Source: Neoroseomonas terrae
GTDB taxonomy: Bacteria; Pseudomonadota; Alphaproteobacteria; Acetobacterales; Acetobacteraceae
Assembly: GCF_018129025.1 (NCBI RefSeq)
Contig: NZ_JAAEDI010000001.1
Coordinates: 124,001-188,000, forward strand
Direction of reading: 5' to 3'
DNA length: 64,000 nt
A program made the translations under genes and the position numbers. The notes under the pieces are model-generated. The model ran no database searches. It was given only the letters and a program-made list of their open reading frames with translations, and had not been told where the DNA came from. This document shows positions 36,055-43,826 of the stretch, piece by piece (the stretch's first letter is position 1; every line of letters begins with the position of its first letter).

Positions 36055-37227
36055 ATGAGCATCAACGGCGCAGCCTATATCGTCGGGGCCTTCGAGCACC
36101 CGACGCGCAAGGCCGAGGGCCAATCGGTCGCCCAGCTCCATGCCGAAGTCGCCTTCGGCGCCCTGCAGGATGCCGGCCTGTCCAAGGACGACGTCGACGG
36201 CTTCTTCTGCACCGGTGCCGCCCCGGGCCTCGGGCCGATCAACCAGGCCGACTACATGGGCCTGACCAAGCTCCGCCACGTCGATTCCACCGACATGGGC
36301 GGCTGCTCCTACGTCATGCATGTCGGCCACGCCGCGCAGGCCATCAAGGAAGGCCGCTGCAACGTCGCGCTGATCACGCTCGCCGGCCGGCCGCGCGCCG
36401 AAGGGATGGCGACCGGCACTGTGCCGCGGTCCTGGGCACCGAACATCCCGGACGATCCGTTCGAGATCCCGATGGCGCGCACCGTCGTGACCTCCTACGC
36501 GAACGTCGCCAGCCGGCACATGTATGAATACGGCACGACGTCGGAGCAGCTGGCCTGGATCAAGGTCGCGGCCTCCACGCATGCCCAGTACAACCCGCAC
36601 GCCATGCTGCCGAAGGTTGTGACGGTCGAGGACGTGGTGAATTCGCCGATGGTGGCGGACCCGCTGCACCGGCTCGATTGCTGCGTCATCTCCGATGGCG
36701 GCGGCGCGCTGATCGTCGCGCGTCCGGAAATCGCGAAGTCGTTGAACCGCCCGAAGGTGAAGGTGCTCGGCTGCGCCGAGGCCACCAAGAACCAGGGCGG
36801 CGGCGCGATGGACCTGACCTATTCCGCGGTGAAGCAGTCCGGCGCGGCAGCCTTCGCCGAGGCCAAGGTCACGCCGAAGGACATCCAGTACGCCTCGATC
36901 TACGACAGCTTCACCATCACGGTGCTGATGCAGATCGAAGACCTGGGCTTCGCCGAGAAGGGCAAGGGCGGCGCCTTTGTCGCCGACGGCAACCTGATCT
37001 CCGGCGTCGGCAAGCTGCCCTTCAACACCGATGGCGGCGGGCTGTGCAACAACCACCCGGCGAACCGCGGCGGCATGACCAAGGTGATCGAGGCGGTGCG
37101 CCAGCTCCGCGGCGAAGCGCATCCGAAGGTCCAGGTGCCCGGCTGCAAGCTGGCGCTGGCGAACGGCGTGGGCGGCCTGCTCGGCCACCGCCACGGCGGC
37201 GCCACCCTCATCATGGAGCGGGAGTGA
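36055..37227 (+). CDS. Thiolase-fold protein, likely Ltp2-type aldolase rather than a thiolase
   Basis: A 390-residue thiolase-superfamily protein. The usual catalytic Cys position, counted back from AAQAI, holds Gly: the segment reads MGGCSYVMHVGHAAQAI, with a Cys one place later. The second half has IYDSFTITVLMQIEDLGF and NNHPANRGG, the arrangement of lipid-transfer-type thiolase proteins such as Ltp2, which form a retro-aldolase with a DUF35 partner. A DUF35 gene starts 5 bases after its stop. The pair would cleave or join an acyl-CoA carbon chain. Substrate unknown. Confidence 0.75.
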   Translation: MSINGAAYIVGAFEHPTRKAEGQSVAQLHAEVAFGALQDAGLSKDDVDGFFCTGAAPGLGPINQADYMGLTKLRHVDSTDMGGCSYVMHVGHAAQAIKEGRCNVALITLAGRPRAEGMATGTVPRSWAPNIPDDPFEIPMARTVVTSYANVASRHMYEYGTTSEQLAWIKVAASTHAQYNPHAMLPKVVTVEDVVNSPMVADPLHRLDCCVISDGGGALIVARPEIAKSLNRPKVKVLGCAEATKNQGGGAMDLTYSAVKQSGAAAFAEAKVTPKDIQYASIYDSFTITVLMQIEDLGFAEKGKGGAFVADGNLISGVGKLPFNTDGGGLCNNHPANRGGMTKVIEAVRQLRGEAHPKVQVPGCKLALANGVGGLLGHRHGGATLIMERE

Positions 37228-37232
37228 TCACC

Positions 37233-37631
37233 ATGGCGACCCCAGCAGCCAACCGCGCCATCCCGGCGCCGAAGGAAGACCCCACCACCAAGCCGTTCTG
37301 GGACGCCGCGCGCGCCGGCAAGTTCCTGATCGGGCTGTGCAAGGATACCGGCAAGCACTTCTGGTATCCGCGCGGCTGCTCGCCCTTCACGCTGTCGAAC
37401 AACGTGGAGCTGGTCGAGGCGAAGGGCACGGGCACGATCTACTCCTTGACCGTCATGCGGTCGAAGGAGCCGCATGCGCCGGCCTATGTCGAACTGGACG
37501 AAGGTCCGCGCATGTTCACCAACATCGTGGATTGCGACCTCGACGCGCTGAAGGTCGGGCAGAAGGTGAAGCTCGTCTTCAAGCCGACTGAGGAAGGCGG
37601 CGCCCCGGTGCCGATGTTCACACCGGCCTAA
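37233..37631 (+). CDS. DUF35 (OB-fold, degenerate zinc ribbon) acyl-CoA partner protein
   Basis: A 132-residue DUF35 protein. After an N-terminal helix (PFWDAARAGKFLIG) the rubredoxin-like ribbon reads LCKDTGKHFWYPRGCSP, keeping only the first Cys of each expected CxxC pair, followed by the OB-fold with GTGTIYSLTVM. DUF35 proteins give acyl-CoA access to thiolase-fold partners; here the partner is the gene just upstream. Loss of two ligands suggests the ribbon does not bind zinc. The ATG at 37233 was chosen; an in-frame GTG at 37224 overlaps the previous gene. Confidence 0.78.
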   Translation: MATPAANRAIPAPKEDPTTKPFWDAARAGKFLIGLCKDTGKHFWYPRGCSPFTLSNNVELVEAKGTGTIYSLTVMRSKEPHAPAYVELDEGPRMFTNIVDCDLDALKVGQKVKLVFKPTEEGGAPVPMFTPA

Positions 37632-37638
37632 GTGTCGT

Positions 37639-37663
37639 CGGAGGGGGGCGCTGCCCCCCTCCG
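37639..37663. terminator. Bidirectional hairpin between convergent genes
   Basis: A perfect 11-bp stem (CGGAGGGGGGC / GCCCCCCTCCG) with a GCT loop between the DUF35 gene (stop at 37631) and the convergent enoyl-CoA hydratase gene (stop at 37702). No T-run. Confidence 0.6.
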
Positions 37664-37701
37664 GATCTCTCCTTACCGAAGCCGCGGCGGATTGTTCGCC
37701 G

Positions 37702-38445
37702 TCACTTCCGCTGCATGGCGGCCCGGTACGCCGCGACCCGCGCCACGAGCCCCGGCCGAGCCACGGATCGCGCCAGCGCCGCCAGATCGGCATCGTCGTC
37801 CACCCGTCGCGTCCGGCCATGGAGCGCGGCAACCGTCGCCGCATCGAGGCGCTTGGCCGCCGCTCGTGCGGCCGTGACCGCGCCATCCACTGCCGCAGCC
37901 TCGATGATGTCCGTGACCAGGCCCAGGGCCTGGGCGCGCTCCGCTTCCACCGCCGCGCCAGCCAGCAACAGCCGCCGCGCCGCCGCGTCCCCTACAAGTC
38001 CGGCGAGCCGCCCCGTGCCGAGCACCAGCCCGAAGGCTGGCCCCGGGAAGGCGAAGCTCGTGCCGGGCAGGGCGACCCGAAGGTCGCAGGCGGCGAACAA
38101 GTCTGCGCCGGCGCCGAAGACGCGCCCACTGGCGACGGCCATCGTCGTGACCGGCAAGCCGTGGATGCGCTGCAGCAGCAACTCGATGCGGATGATGCGC
38201 AGCGCCAGCTCACCATCCGTGATCGTGCCCAGGTCAGCCAGGTCGAGGCCGGTGCAGAAGTTCCTGCCCTGCGCGCGCAGCACGATCATCCGCGCGCCGG
38301 CGCCGATGGCATCATCCAGTGATGCCTCGATCGCGCCCACCATCTCGGCGCTCATCGCGTTGCCGCGTTCGGGGCGGGCGAGCCACAGCATCGCTACCCC
38401 GTCCTGGATCTCGCTGACCACCGCCGGCGTGACATGCCCGTCCAT
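37702..38445 (-). CDS. Enoyl-CoA hydratase/isomerase family protein
   Basis: A 247-residue crotonase-fold protein. GRNFCTGLDLADLG and VASGRVFGAGADLFAACD provide the oxyanion-hole positions; the Glu residues of classical hydratases are not evident at LPGTSFAFPGPAFGLVLG, so it may be an isomerase or another crotonase-type enzyme. It is convergent with the thiolase-fold/DUF35 operon and could act on the same acyl-CoA pathway. Stand-alone on this strand. Confidence 0.78.
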   Translation of the reverse strand: MDGHVTPAVVSEIQDGVAMLWLARPERGNAMSAEMVGAIEASLDDAIGAGARMIVLRAQGRNFCTGLDLADLGTITDGELALRIIRIELLLQRIHGLPVTTMAVASGRVFGAGADLFAACDLRVALPGTSFAFPGPAFGLVLGTGRLAGLVGDAAARRLLLAGAAVEAERAQALGLVTDIIEAAAVDGAVTAARAAAKRLDAATVAALHGRTRRVDDDADLAALARSVARPGLVARVAAYRAAMQRK

Positions 38446-38550
38446 CGATCAGTTCCTTCTTATGCACAGCGCGCGGCCGCGCAGTTCCTGCTGCGCGGCC
38501 AGACCGAGTCGTGCTAAGTAGAATACAGGGGAATCAGGGGGTTCGGGATC

Positions 38551-39060
38551 GTGCTTCGCATGGTCGCGATGCTGGCGGCCTTGGCACTGGGGGCCTGTGG
38601 CAGCACGCGCGGCACGGCGCCGGGGGGCGCTGTGCCAGGATACTCGGGCGGGAATGTTTCCTGCGTGCCCTACGCGCGTGCGCGTAGCGGCATCGACCTG
38701 TCCGGCGACGCCTGGCAGTGGTGGGACGCAGCGGCGCAATCCGGGCGGTATGACCGGTCGCCCCGGCCGCGCGCCGGATCGGTGCTGGTGTTCATGCGGA
38801 CCCAGCGGAACCGCACGGGGCACCTGTCGGTGGTGACGCGGGTGGTTTCGGCGCGGGAGATCCGCGTCGACCATGCCAACTGGGCCTCCGGCGGCAATCG
38901 CGGGCGCGTCGCGCGGGACCAGCCCGTGGTCGATGTCTCGCCCGACAACGACTGGTCGCTCGTGCGCGTCTGGTATCCGCCGGTCAGCGGGCTCGGCCGG
39001 TCGAACTATCCGACCTTCGGCTTCATCCATGGCGGCCGGCTGATGGCCGCGGCGCACTGA
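38551..39060 (+). CDS. CHAP-domain lipoprotein (putative cell-wall amidase/endopeptidase)
   Basis: A 169-residue predicted lipoprotein: MLRMVAMLAALALGAC is a short signal with a lipobox (LGAC). The CHAP domain has the catalytic Cys in NVSCVPYARARSGI and the His in RTGHLSVVTRV, with VDHANWASGG after it. CHAP enzymes cleave peptidoglycan cross-bridges or stem peptides. The GTG at 38551 is favoured over an ATG at 38560 because an AGGGGG lies 10 bases before it. Confidence 0.75.
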   Translation: MLRMVAMLAALALGACGSTRGTAPGGAVPGYSGGNVSCVPYARARSGIDLSGDAWQWWDAAAQSGRYDRSPRPRAGSVLVFMRTQRNRTGHLSVVTRVVSAREIRVDHANWASGGNRGRVARDQPVVDVSPDNDWSLVRVWYPPVSGLGRSNYPTFGFIHGGRLMAAAH

Positions 39061-39064
39061 GCAC

Positions 39065-39724
39065 CTACGGTGCCGCGGGCGCGTCCGAGGCCAACCGTGC
39101 CTGCCGTCGCAGCCGGTCCAGCCGCGCCAAATCCTCGTCCTGTTCGCTGCGCATCACCAGACCGGCCGGATCGCAACTGCTGTCGGGCTGGGCGCGGCAG
39201 CGCTCATCCGCCAGGGCGAGCTGCGCGGCGCGGCTGGCCAGGATCGCCTGGCGGCGGCCTTCGAAGAACTCGCTCCGCATCTCGTCGGTGGCGAAGACCG
39301 CCGGCACCATCGCAACGGTGATCTGGCCCGGGTATCGCATGGTCCGCGCCGAGGCGAGGCTGAAGACGGTGGCAGTGGCACCAATGATGCCGTTCGGCGC
39401 CATGCGAAACACCGCCGGGTCATCGGCAGGACGCATCAGCACGGCGGTCTCGAGAAAGCCCTCGGCCTGACAGCGGACTTCCAGCACCGCATGGGACCGA
39501 GGCAGTTGCACCGTGCCGGGCGCCGCCGGCACGCTCGCGACCTGCCGGTCGCCGCGATGGACGGCGCATTGCGCGCCGGCCGGGTCGGACGCGATGGCGG
39601 TTTCGCCGTTCCAGGCAGGCTGCGGATTTGCTGCGCGCAGCGATGCGTTCAGGGCCGCGGTGGCGCAGCCCGCCAGCGCGGGTAACAGGAGGAGAACCGA
39701 TCCCAATCGCATGGATGCAGTCAT
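39065..39724 (-). CDS. Lipoprotein with PEGA-like domain (copy 2)
   Basis: A 219-residue predicted lipoprotein with lipobox ALAGC at about 15-19. It shares with the protein at 4080-4736 the segment AIASDPAGAQC, then a TVQLPRS...EVRC pattern and a C-terminal EDLARLDRLRRQ tail. The two proteins have nearly equal length and the same order of features, so they are paralogues. Function unknown. It is convergent with the CHAP gene, with 4 bases between stops. Confidence 0.7.
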   Translation of the reverse strand: MTASMRLGSVLLLLPALAGCATAALNASLRAANPQPAWNGETAIASDPAGAQCAVHRGDRQVASVPAAPGTVQLPRSHAVLEVRCQAEGFLETAVLMRPADDPAVFRMAPNGIIGATATVFSLASARTMRYPGQITVAMVPAVFATDEMRSEFFEGRRQAILASRAAQLALADERCRAQPDSSCDPAGLVMRSEQDEDLARLDRLRRQARLASDAPAAP

Positions 39725-39879
39725 GGGTTGTGCCCCGCACGCGTGAATGCTCGCCCATGGTGTATCGCCGACGGCGCACGGCCGGCGCAACCCGCTTGAG
39801 CCAGGGCTGGACCTTGGGCCTTGGGCGGGCATAGGAGTGCCTCCCCGGTCGCCGCCTTGCTCCGTTGGAGGAGAACGCC

Positions 39880-40860
39880 ATGACACCTACCCGCCGCGGC
39901 CTCGTCGCCGGTCTGCCTGCTGCCCTTCTGGCTCCGTCCGTGTCGCCGGCGCAGGAAGCCTGGCCCGACCGGCCGGTGCGCTTCGTGGTGCCCTTTCCCG
40001 GCGGATCCAGTCCCGACCTGACGGGACGGGTGGTGTCGGAGCACCTGTCTCGGGCGCTTGGCCAGCCGGTGGTGGTGGACAACCGCGCGGGCGCGGGCGG
40101 CAACATCGGCACCGAGGCGATCGCCAGGGCGACGGACGGCCACATCATCGGCCTGTCGATCAACGGGCCGCTGTCGACAGCGCCTGCGCTGTATCCGAAC
40201 CTGCCCTACGATCCGCTGAAGGACCTCATCGCGGTGTCGCTGCTGGTGCGCGGGCCGCAGTTCCTGGTCGTGAACAACGATCTGCCGGTGAATGACCTGC
40301 CCAGCTTCCTGGCGCAGGTGCGCGCGAATCCGGGCAGGCTCGCCTTCGGTTCCGTGGGGTCGGGGTCGGGCGGGCATCTGGGGATGCTCGACCTGCTGGC
40401 GAGGTCCGGCGGGCTGGACATGCTGCATGTCGCCTATCGCGGCTTCCCGGCGGCGACGCTGGACCTGGTGGCCGGGCGCATCCAGGCGATGATGGTCACC
40501 ACGGCCGCCGTGCTGCCGCAGGTGCAGGCCAACCAGATCCGCCCTATCGCGGTGACCTCGGCAAGCCGTTTTCCGGCGACCCCGCAGGTGCCGACCCTGG
40601 CGGAGCAGGGGTTGGCGAACGCCGAATCCTATGGCTGGCAGATCATGGTCGTGCCGTCCTCCACGCCGCCGGAGCGCGTGGCGCGGCTGGCGGCCGAGAC
40701 GCAGCGCGGCCTGCGCGAGCCGTCTGCCCGCCAGCGGCTCGAAGGGGCGGGGTTCGAGGTGATGGCGACGTCGCCGGCCGAGGCGGCCGCCTTCCTGAAG
40801 GAGGAGACGGACCGCTGGGGCGGCATGATCCGCCGCCTCAACATCCGGCTCGACGGCTGA
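39880..40860 (+). CDS. Bug/TctC-family periplasmic solute-binding protein
   Basis: A 326-residue exported protein, signal peptide ending SVSPAQE. Signatures: VRFVVPFPGGSSPDLTGR and GQPVVVDNRAGAGGNIG; the third loop is shortened, reading ARATDGHIIG where the others have PPDG, a small deletion near the ligand site. The ATG at 39880 has GGAGGAGA upstream. It is divergent from the lipoprotein gene and convergent with terC. Ligand unknown. Confidence 0.87.
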   Translation: MTPTRRGLVAGLPAALLAPSVSPAQEAWPDRPVRFVVPFPGGSSPDLTGRVVSEHLSRALGQPVVVDNRAGAGGNIGTEAIARATDGHIIGLSINGPLSTAPALYPNLPYDPLKDLIAVSLLVRGPQFLVVNNDLPVNDLPSFLAQVRANPGRLAFGSVGSGSGGHLGMLDLLARSGGLDMLHVAYRGFPAATLDLVAGRIQAMMVTTAAVLPQVQANQIRPIAVTSASRFPATPQVPTLAEQGLANAESYGWQIMVVPSSTPPERVARLAAETQRGLREPSARQRLEGAGFEVMATSPAEAAAFLKEETDRWGGMIRRLNIRLDG

Positions 40861-40868
40861 CGGCCGGT

Positions 40869-40894
40869 TCGGCCGGGGGCGAACCCCCGGCCGA
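40869..40894. terminator. Bidirectional hairpin between convergent genes
   Basis: A perfect 11-bp stem (TCGGCCGGGGG / CCCCCGGCCGA) with a CGAA loop between the Bug gene (stop at 40860) and terC (stop at 40902). No T-run. Confidence 0.6.
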
Positions 40895-40901
40895 GGGGAG
40901 G

Positions 40902-41906
40902 TCAGCCGGCCGCCGCGGCGTCGTCCCGGCGGGTCTTCCACAGGGACCAGAGCACGCCGCTCGCGATCATCGATAGGGTCACGCCGAGCGAGATCGCCGG
41001 ATCGACTTTGCCGACGATCTGGTTCCAGAAGATCTTGCCGCCGATGAACACGAGCACCAGGGCAAGCGCGTACTTCAGGTAGTGGAAGCGGTGCACCATC
41101 GCCGCCAGGGCGAAGTAGAGCGCCCGCAGGCCCAGGATCGCCATGATGTTCGCCGTGTAGACGATGAAGGTATCCGTGGTGATGGCGAAGATGGCCGGCA
41201 CGGAATCCACGGCGAAGACCAGGTCCGCGATGTTGATGACCACCAGGGCGAGGAATAGTGGCGTCGCCGCCCGTACCATCCTGCCGGTCTTCGGGTCCGG
41301 CTCGCGGACGAAGAACTTCTGGCCATGGAGCGCATCCGACACGCGCATGTAGCGACGCATGAATCGGACGATCGGGTTCTTCGAGATGTCCTGCTCCCCT
41401 TCCGGCACCACCAGCATCTTGATGCCCGTGGCGATCAGGAAGGCGCCGAACAGGTAGAGCACCCAGCCATACTGCTGCACCAGCGCGGCGCCCGCGGCGA
41501 TCATGATGCCCCGCAGGACGATGACGCCGATGATACCCCAGACCAGTGCCCGATACTGATACGCGCGGGGAATGGTGAAGTAGCCGAAGATCAGGCTGAT
41601 GACGAAGACGTTGTCGATCGACAGCGCCTTCTCGATGAAGAAGCCGGTGAAGAAGGCGACGCCCGCGTGGGTGCCGTCGCTCGTCGTGAGCGAACCCGCG
41701 TCATACGCCCACCAGATGCCGGTACCGAACAGGGTCGCGAAGCCGATGTAGAAGGCCGAGAGCCACAGGCTCTGGGCGATCCCCATTTCCTTGTCCTTGC
41801 GGTTCAGGACGCCGAGGTCGAAGGCCAGCAGCGCCAACACGATCGCCAGGAAGCCGCCCCACATCCACAGGGGCTTGTCCAACCATTCCGCCGACAGGAA
41901 TTCCAT
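40902..41906 (-). CDS. TerC/Alx-family membrane protein
   Basis: A 334-residue membrane protein with about nine hydrophobic segments. FFIEKALSIDNVFVISLIF and NIADLVFAVDSVPAIFAI carry the conserved membrane Asp residues of the TerC family. Members exclude or balance manganese and calcium or act in metal insertion into exported proteins. The ATG at 41906 is preceded by AGAGGAG and by an unusual leader described separately. Convergent with a Bug gene; no tellurite-resistance cluster is nearby. Confidence 0.85.
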   Translation of the reverse strand: MEFLSAEWLDKPLWMWGGFLAIVLALLAFDLGVLNRKDKEMGIAQSLWLSAFYIGFATLFGTGIWWAYDAGSLTTSDGTHAGVAFFTGFFIEKALSIDNVFVISLIFGYFTIPRAYQYRALVWGIIGVIVLRGIMIAAGAALVQQYGWVLYLFGAFLIATGIKMLVVPEGEQDISKNPIVRFMRRYMRVSDALHGQKFFVREPDPKTGRMVRAATPLFLALVVINIADLVFAVDSVPAIFAITTDTFIVYTANIMAILGLRALYFALAAMVHRFHYLKYALALVLVFIGGKIFWNQIVGKVDPAISLGVTLSMIASGVLWSLWKTRRDDAAAAG

Positions 41907-42084
41907 CCCTGACGTGCTCCTCTCTGGCGCGGCCCGATACCAATTGCAGGCCATGCAGAGAGGGCCCGGACCGCGCGGTTTCCCACGCGATCCGACATCA
42001 CGGCCGCCGCCCACCATTAGGACGCACGCCGCCAGAGGGGCCCGGATCGAGGCCAGAAGTGGCGACAGGCGCCTCCACTGTCAA
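41907..42084 (-). promoter_or_regulatory. terC leader with two complements to its ribosome binding site
   Basis: The terC ribosome site lies in a CGCCAGAGAGGAG segment (41919-41929 on the plus strand, written in the opposite sense). Two upstream segments can pair with it: 41956-41964 (CCCTCTCTG on the transcript) and 42030-42038 (CCTCTGGCG). A TTGACA-like box at 42079-42084 could be the promoter -35, but no good -10 is evident. TerC/Alx genes elsewhere are often controlled by a manganese riboswitch (yybP-ykoY). I cannot confirm that motif here. Confidence 0.4.
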
Positions 42085-42271
42085 GCGGAACACGCAGCGG
42101 GATGGCCGCGCTGCGATCGTGAAGGGCGGAAGGTGGGGCGCCCATTGCGCCGATCGCCCGAAAGCGCCATCTCCATTTGCACGGGGGCGGCGGTCCTTCT
42201 AGGTTGCCGCCCGTTCATGCGGATTTGCCCGGCGCACGAGGCGGCGGGCCCTTCGGGATTGAGGCGTCACA
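42085..42271. other. Remainder of the divergent terC/tatA gap
   Basis: This GC-rich stretch has no open frame with family features. It probably holds the tatA promoter. I see no clear box or dyad in it. Confidence 0.4.
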
Positions 42272-42538
42272 ATGGGTTCCTTCAGCATCTGGCATTGGCT
42301 GGTCGTGCTGCTCGTCGTGCTGCTGCTGTTCGGCAGCGGCAAGATCAGCGGCCTGATGGGCGACCTGGCCAAGGGCATCAAATCGTTCAAGCAGAACATC
42401 AAGGAAGACGAGAAGGACGCCTCGATGGAGGCGCAGGCCCCGGCACAGCCGCCGGCGGGCAACATTCCCGGCCCGCAGCAGGGCACGGCTTCCGCAACCC
42501 AGGCGCAGCCGCAGCCGGGCAACCGCCCGGCCGCCTGA
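42272..42538 (+). CDS. tatA: Sec-independent protein translocase subunit TatA
   Basis: An 88-residue protein: one N-terminal membrane helix ([16 protein letters not shown]), the FG hinge, then an amphipathic helix with [17 protein letters not shown] and a Pro/Gln-rich tail. This is the TatA pore-forming subunit of twin-arginine export. TatB and TatC are not adjacent, which is unusual since the genes commonly form one operon; they must be elsewhere. The gene is divergent from terC. Confidence 0.88.
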   Translation: MGSFSIWHWLVVLLVVLLLFGSGKISGLMGDLAKGIKSFKQNIKEDEKDASMEAQAPAQPPAGNIPGPQQGTASATQAQPQPGNRPAA

Positions 42539-42672
42539 CCGGGCAGGCTACACCTCCGACAAAACCGGCCTGCCGTCCCTGCCCCAGCTGCCCTTACCGG
42601 CGCGGGCGGGGAGGTGGGCCGGCCTCGTCTCGGGATCACGCTGAGCGGGCGGGCCTGCGGGAAGTTGTCGCG

Positions 42673-43284
42673 ATGACCTTCGATGACGCCGCCCTGACCA
42701 TTGCGGCTTCCGGGCGCCACATGGACGCGAAGGGCTGGGTGCCGGCCACGGCGGGCAACATTTCCATCCGGCTCGGGCCGGAGGACATCGCCATTACCCG
42801 GTCGGGCCGGCACAAGGGCCAGATGGTGCCGGCCGACGTGATGCTGGTGGACGGGGACGGTGCGTCACGGGAAGCAGGCGCGCGGCCGTCCTATGAGACG
42901 CTGTTGCATTGCGGCATCTACCGCCGCTTCGTCGAGGCCGGTGCGGTGCTGCATGGCCATTCCATCGCCAACACGGTGCTATCCCGCCGGGCGGGTGCCA
43001 GCATCCGCCTCGCCGGCTATGAATTGCTCAAGGCGTTCCCGGGCGGGCCGACGCACGACACGGTGGTCGACCTGCCGGTGCTGGACAACGACCAGGACAT
43101 TCCGCGCCTGCAGCGTGCCGTGGATGCGCTGTGGGATGATGCGCCGGATGCCCCGCCGGGCTATGTGATCCGCGGCCACGGCGTCTATGTGTGGGGCGCC
43201 GACATGCATGCCGCCATGACACGGCTGGAGGCGCTGGAATTCATGCTCCTCTGCCACCTGGAAGAAGGGAGGCATTCCCGATGA
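42673..43284 (+). CDS. mtnB: Methylthioribulose-1-phosphate dehydratase (class II aldolase fold)
   Basis: A 203-residue class II aldolase/adducin-fold protein. The zinc ligands are the two histidines of VLHGHSIANTV plus the His of VIRGHGVYVWG; PATAGNISIRL and ITRSGRHKGQM are the substrate-binding loops. It dehydrates methylthioribulose 1-phosphate in the methionine salvage pathway. Its stop overlaps mtnD by four bases (ATGA). Confidence 0.87.
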   Translation: MTFDDAALTIAASGRHMDAKGWVPATAGNISIRLGPEDIAITRSGRHKGQMVPADVMLVDGDGASREAGARPSYETLLHCGIYRRFVEAGAVLHGHSIANTVLSRRAGASIRLAGYELLKAFPGGPTHDTVVDLPVLDNDQDIPRLQRAVDALWDDAPDAPPGYVIRGHGVYVWGADMHAAMTRLEALEFMLLCHLEEGRHSR

Positions 43285-43820
43285 GCCTGTTGACCATCCG
43301 CGACGCCGCCACCGGCGCCGAGACGCTGAAGACCGATGACCCCAAGCTGATGGCCGAGGCGCTCGGCGCCATCGGCGTGCGCTTCGAACGCTGGCCCGTC
43401 GCCGCGCTGCCCGAGGGTGCGGATGCCGATGCCGTGCTCGCCGCCTATCGGCCGCAGCTCGACGCCTTCCTGCGGGAGAGCGCCGCCGGCACGGCCGACG
43501 TCATCCGGCTGACCGCCGACCATCCGCAGAAGGACGCGATCCGCGCGAAGTTCCTGTCCGAGCACATCCACACCGAGGATGAGGTCCGCTTCTTTCACGA
43601 GGGCGCGGGCAATTTCGTCATGCATGTGGACGGCAAGATCTACGACGCCCATTGCACGGTTGGCGACCTGATCTCGGTGCCTGCCAACACCAAGCACTGG
43701 TTCGATGCCGGCGCGGTTCCGCATGTGACGGCGCTGCGCGTCTTCACCGACACGACCGGCTGGACGCCGCATTACACCGGCAGTGACATCGCCGGGCGTA
43801 TTCCGGTCTCGGTGGGCTAA
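43281..43820 (+). CDS. mtnD: Acireductone dioxygenase
   Basis: A 179-residue cupin. The metal site is H-x-H-x4-E in EHIHTEDEVRFF, with the last His in NTKHWFDAG. It converts acireductone with oxygen to the keto-acid precursor of methionine and formate (Fe form). The start overlaps mtnB by four bases; mtnC begins six bases later. Confidence 0.92.
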   Translation: MSLLTIRDAATGAETLKTDDPKLMAEALGAIGVRFERWPVAALPEGADADAVLAAYRPQLDAFLRESAAGTADVIRLTADHPQKDAIRAKFLSEHIHTEDEVRFFHEGAGNFVMHVDGKIYDAHCTVGDLISVPANTKHWFDAGAVPHVTALRVFTDTTGWTPHYTGSDIAGRIPVSVG

Positions 43821-43826
43821 AGGTTC

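Noticed and set aside
42079-42084. TTGACA box upstream of terC as a definite promoter
   Set aside because: No acceptable -10 sequence lies at the right spacing, so it is mentioned only as a possibility.
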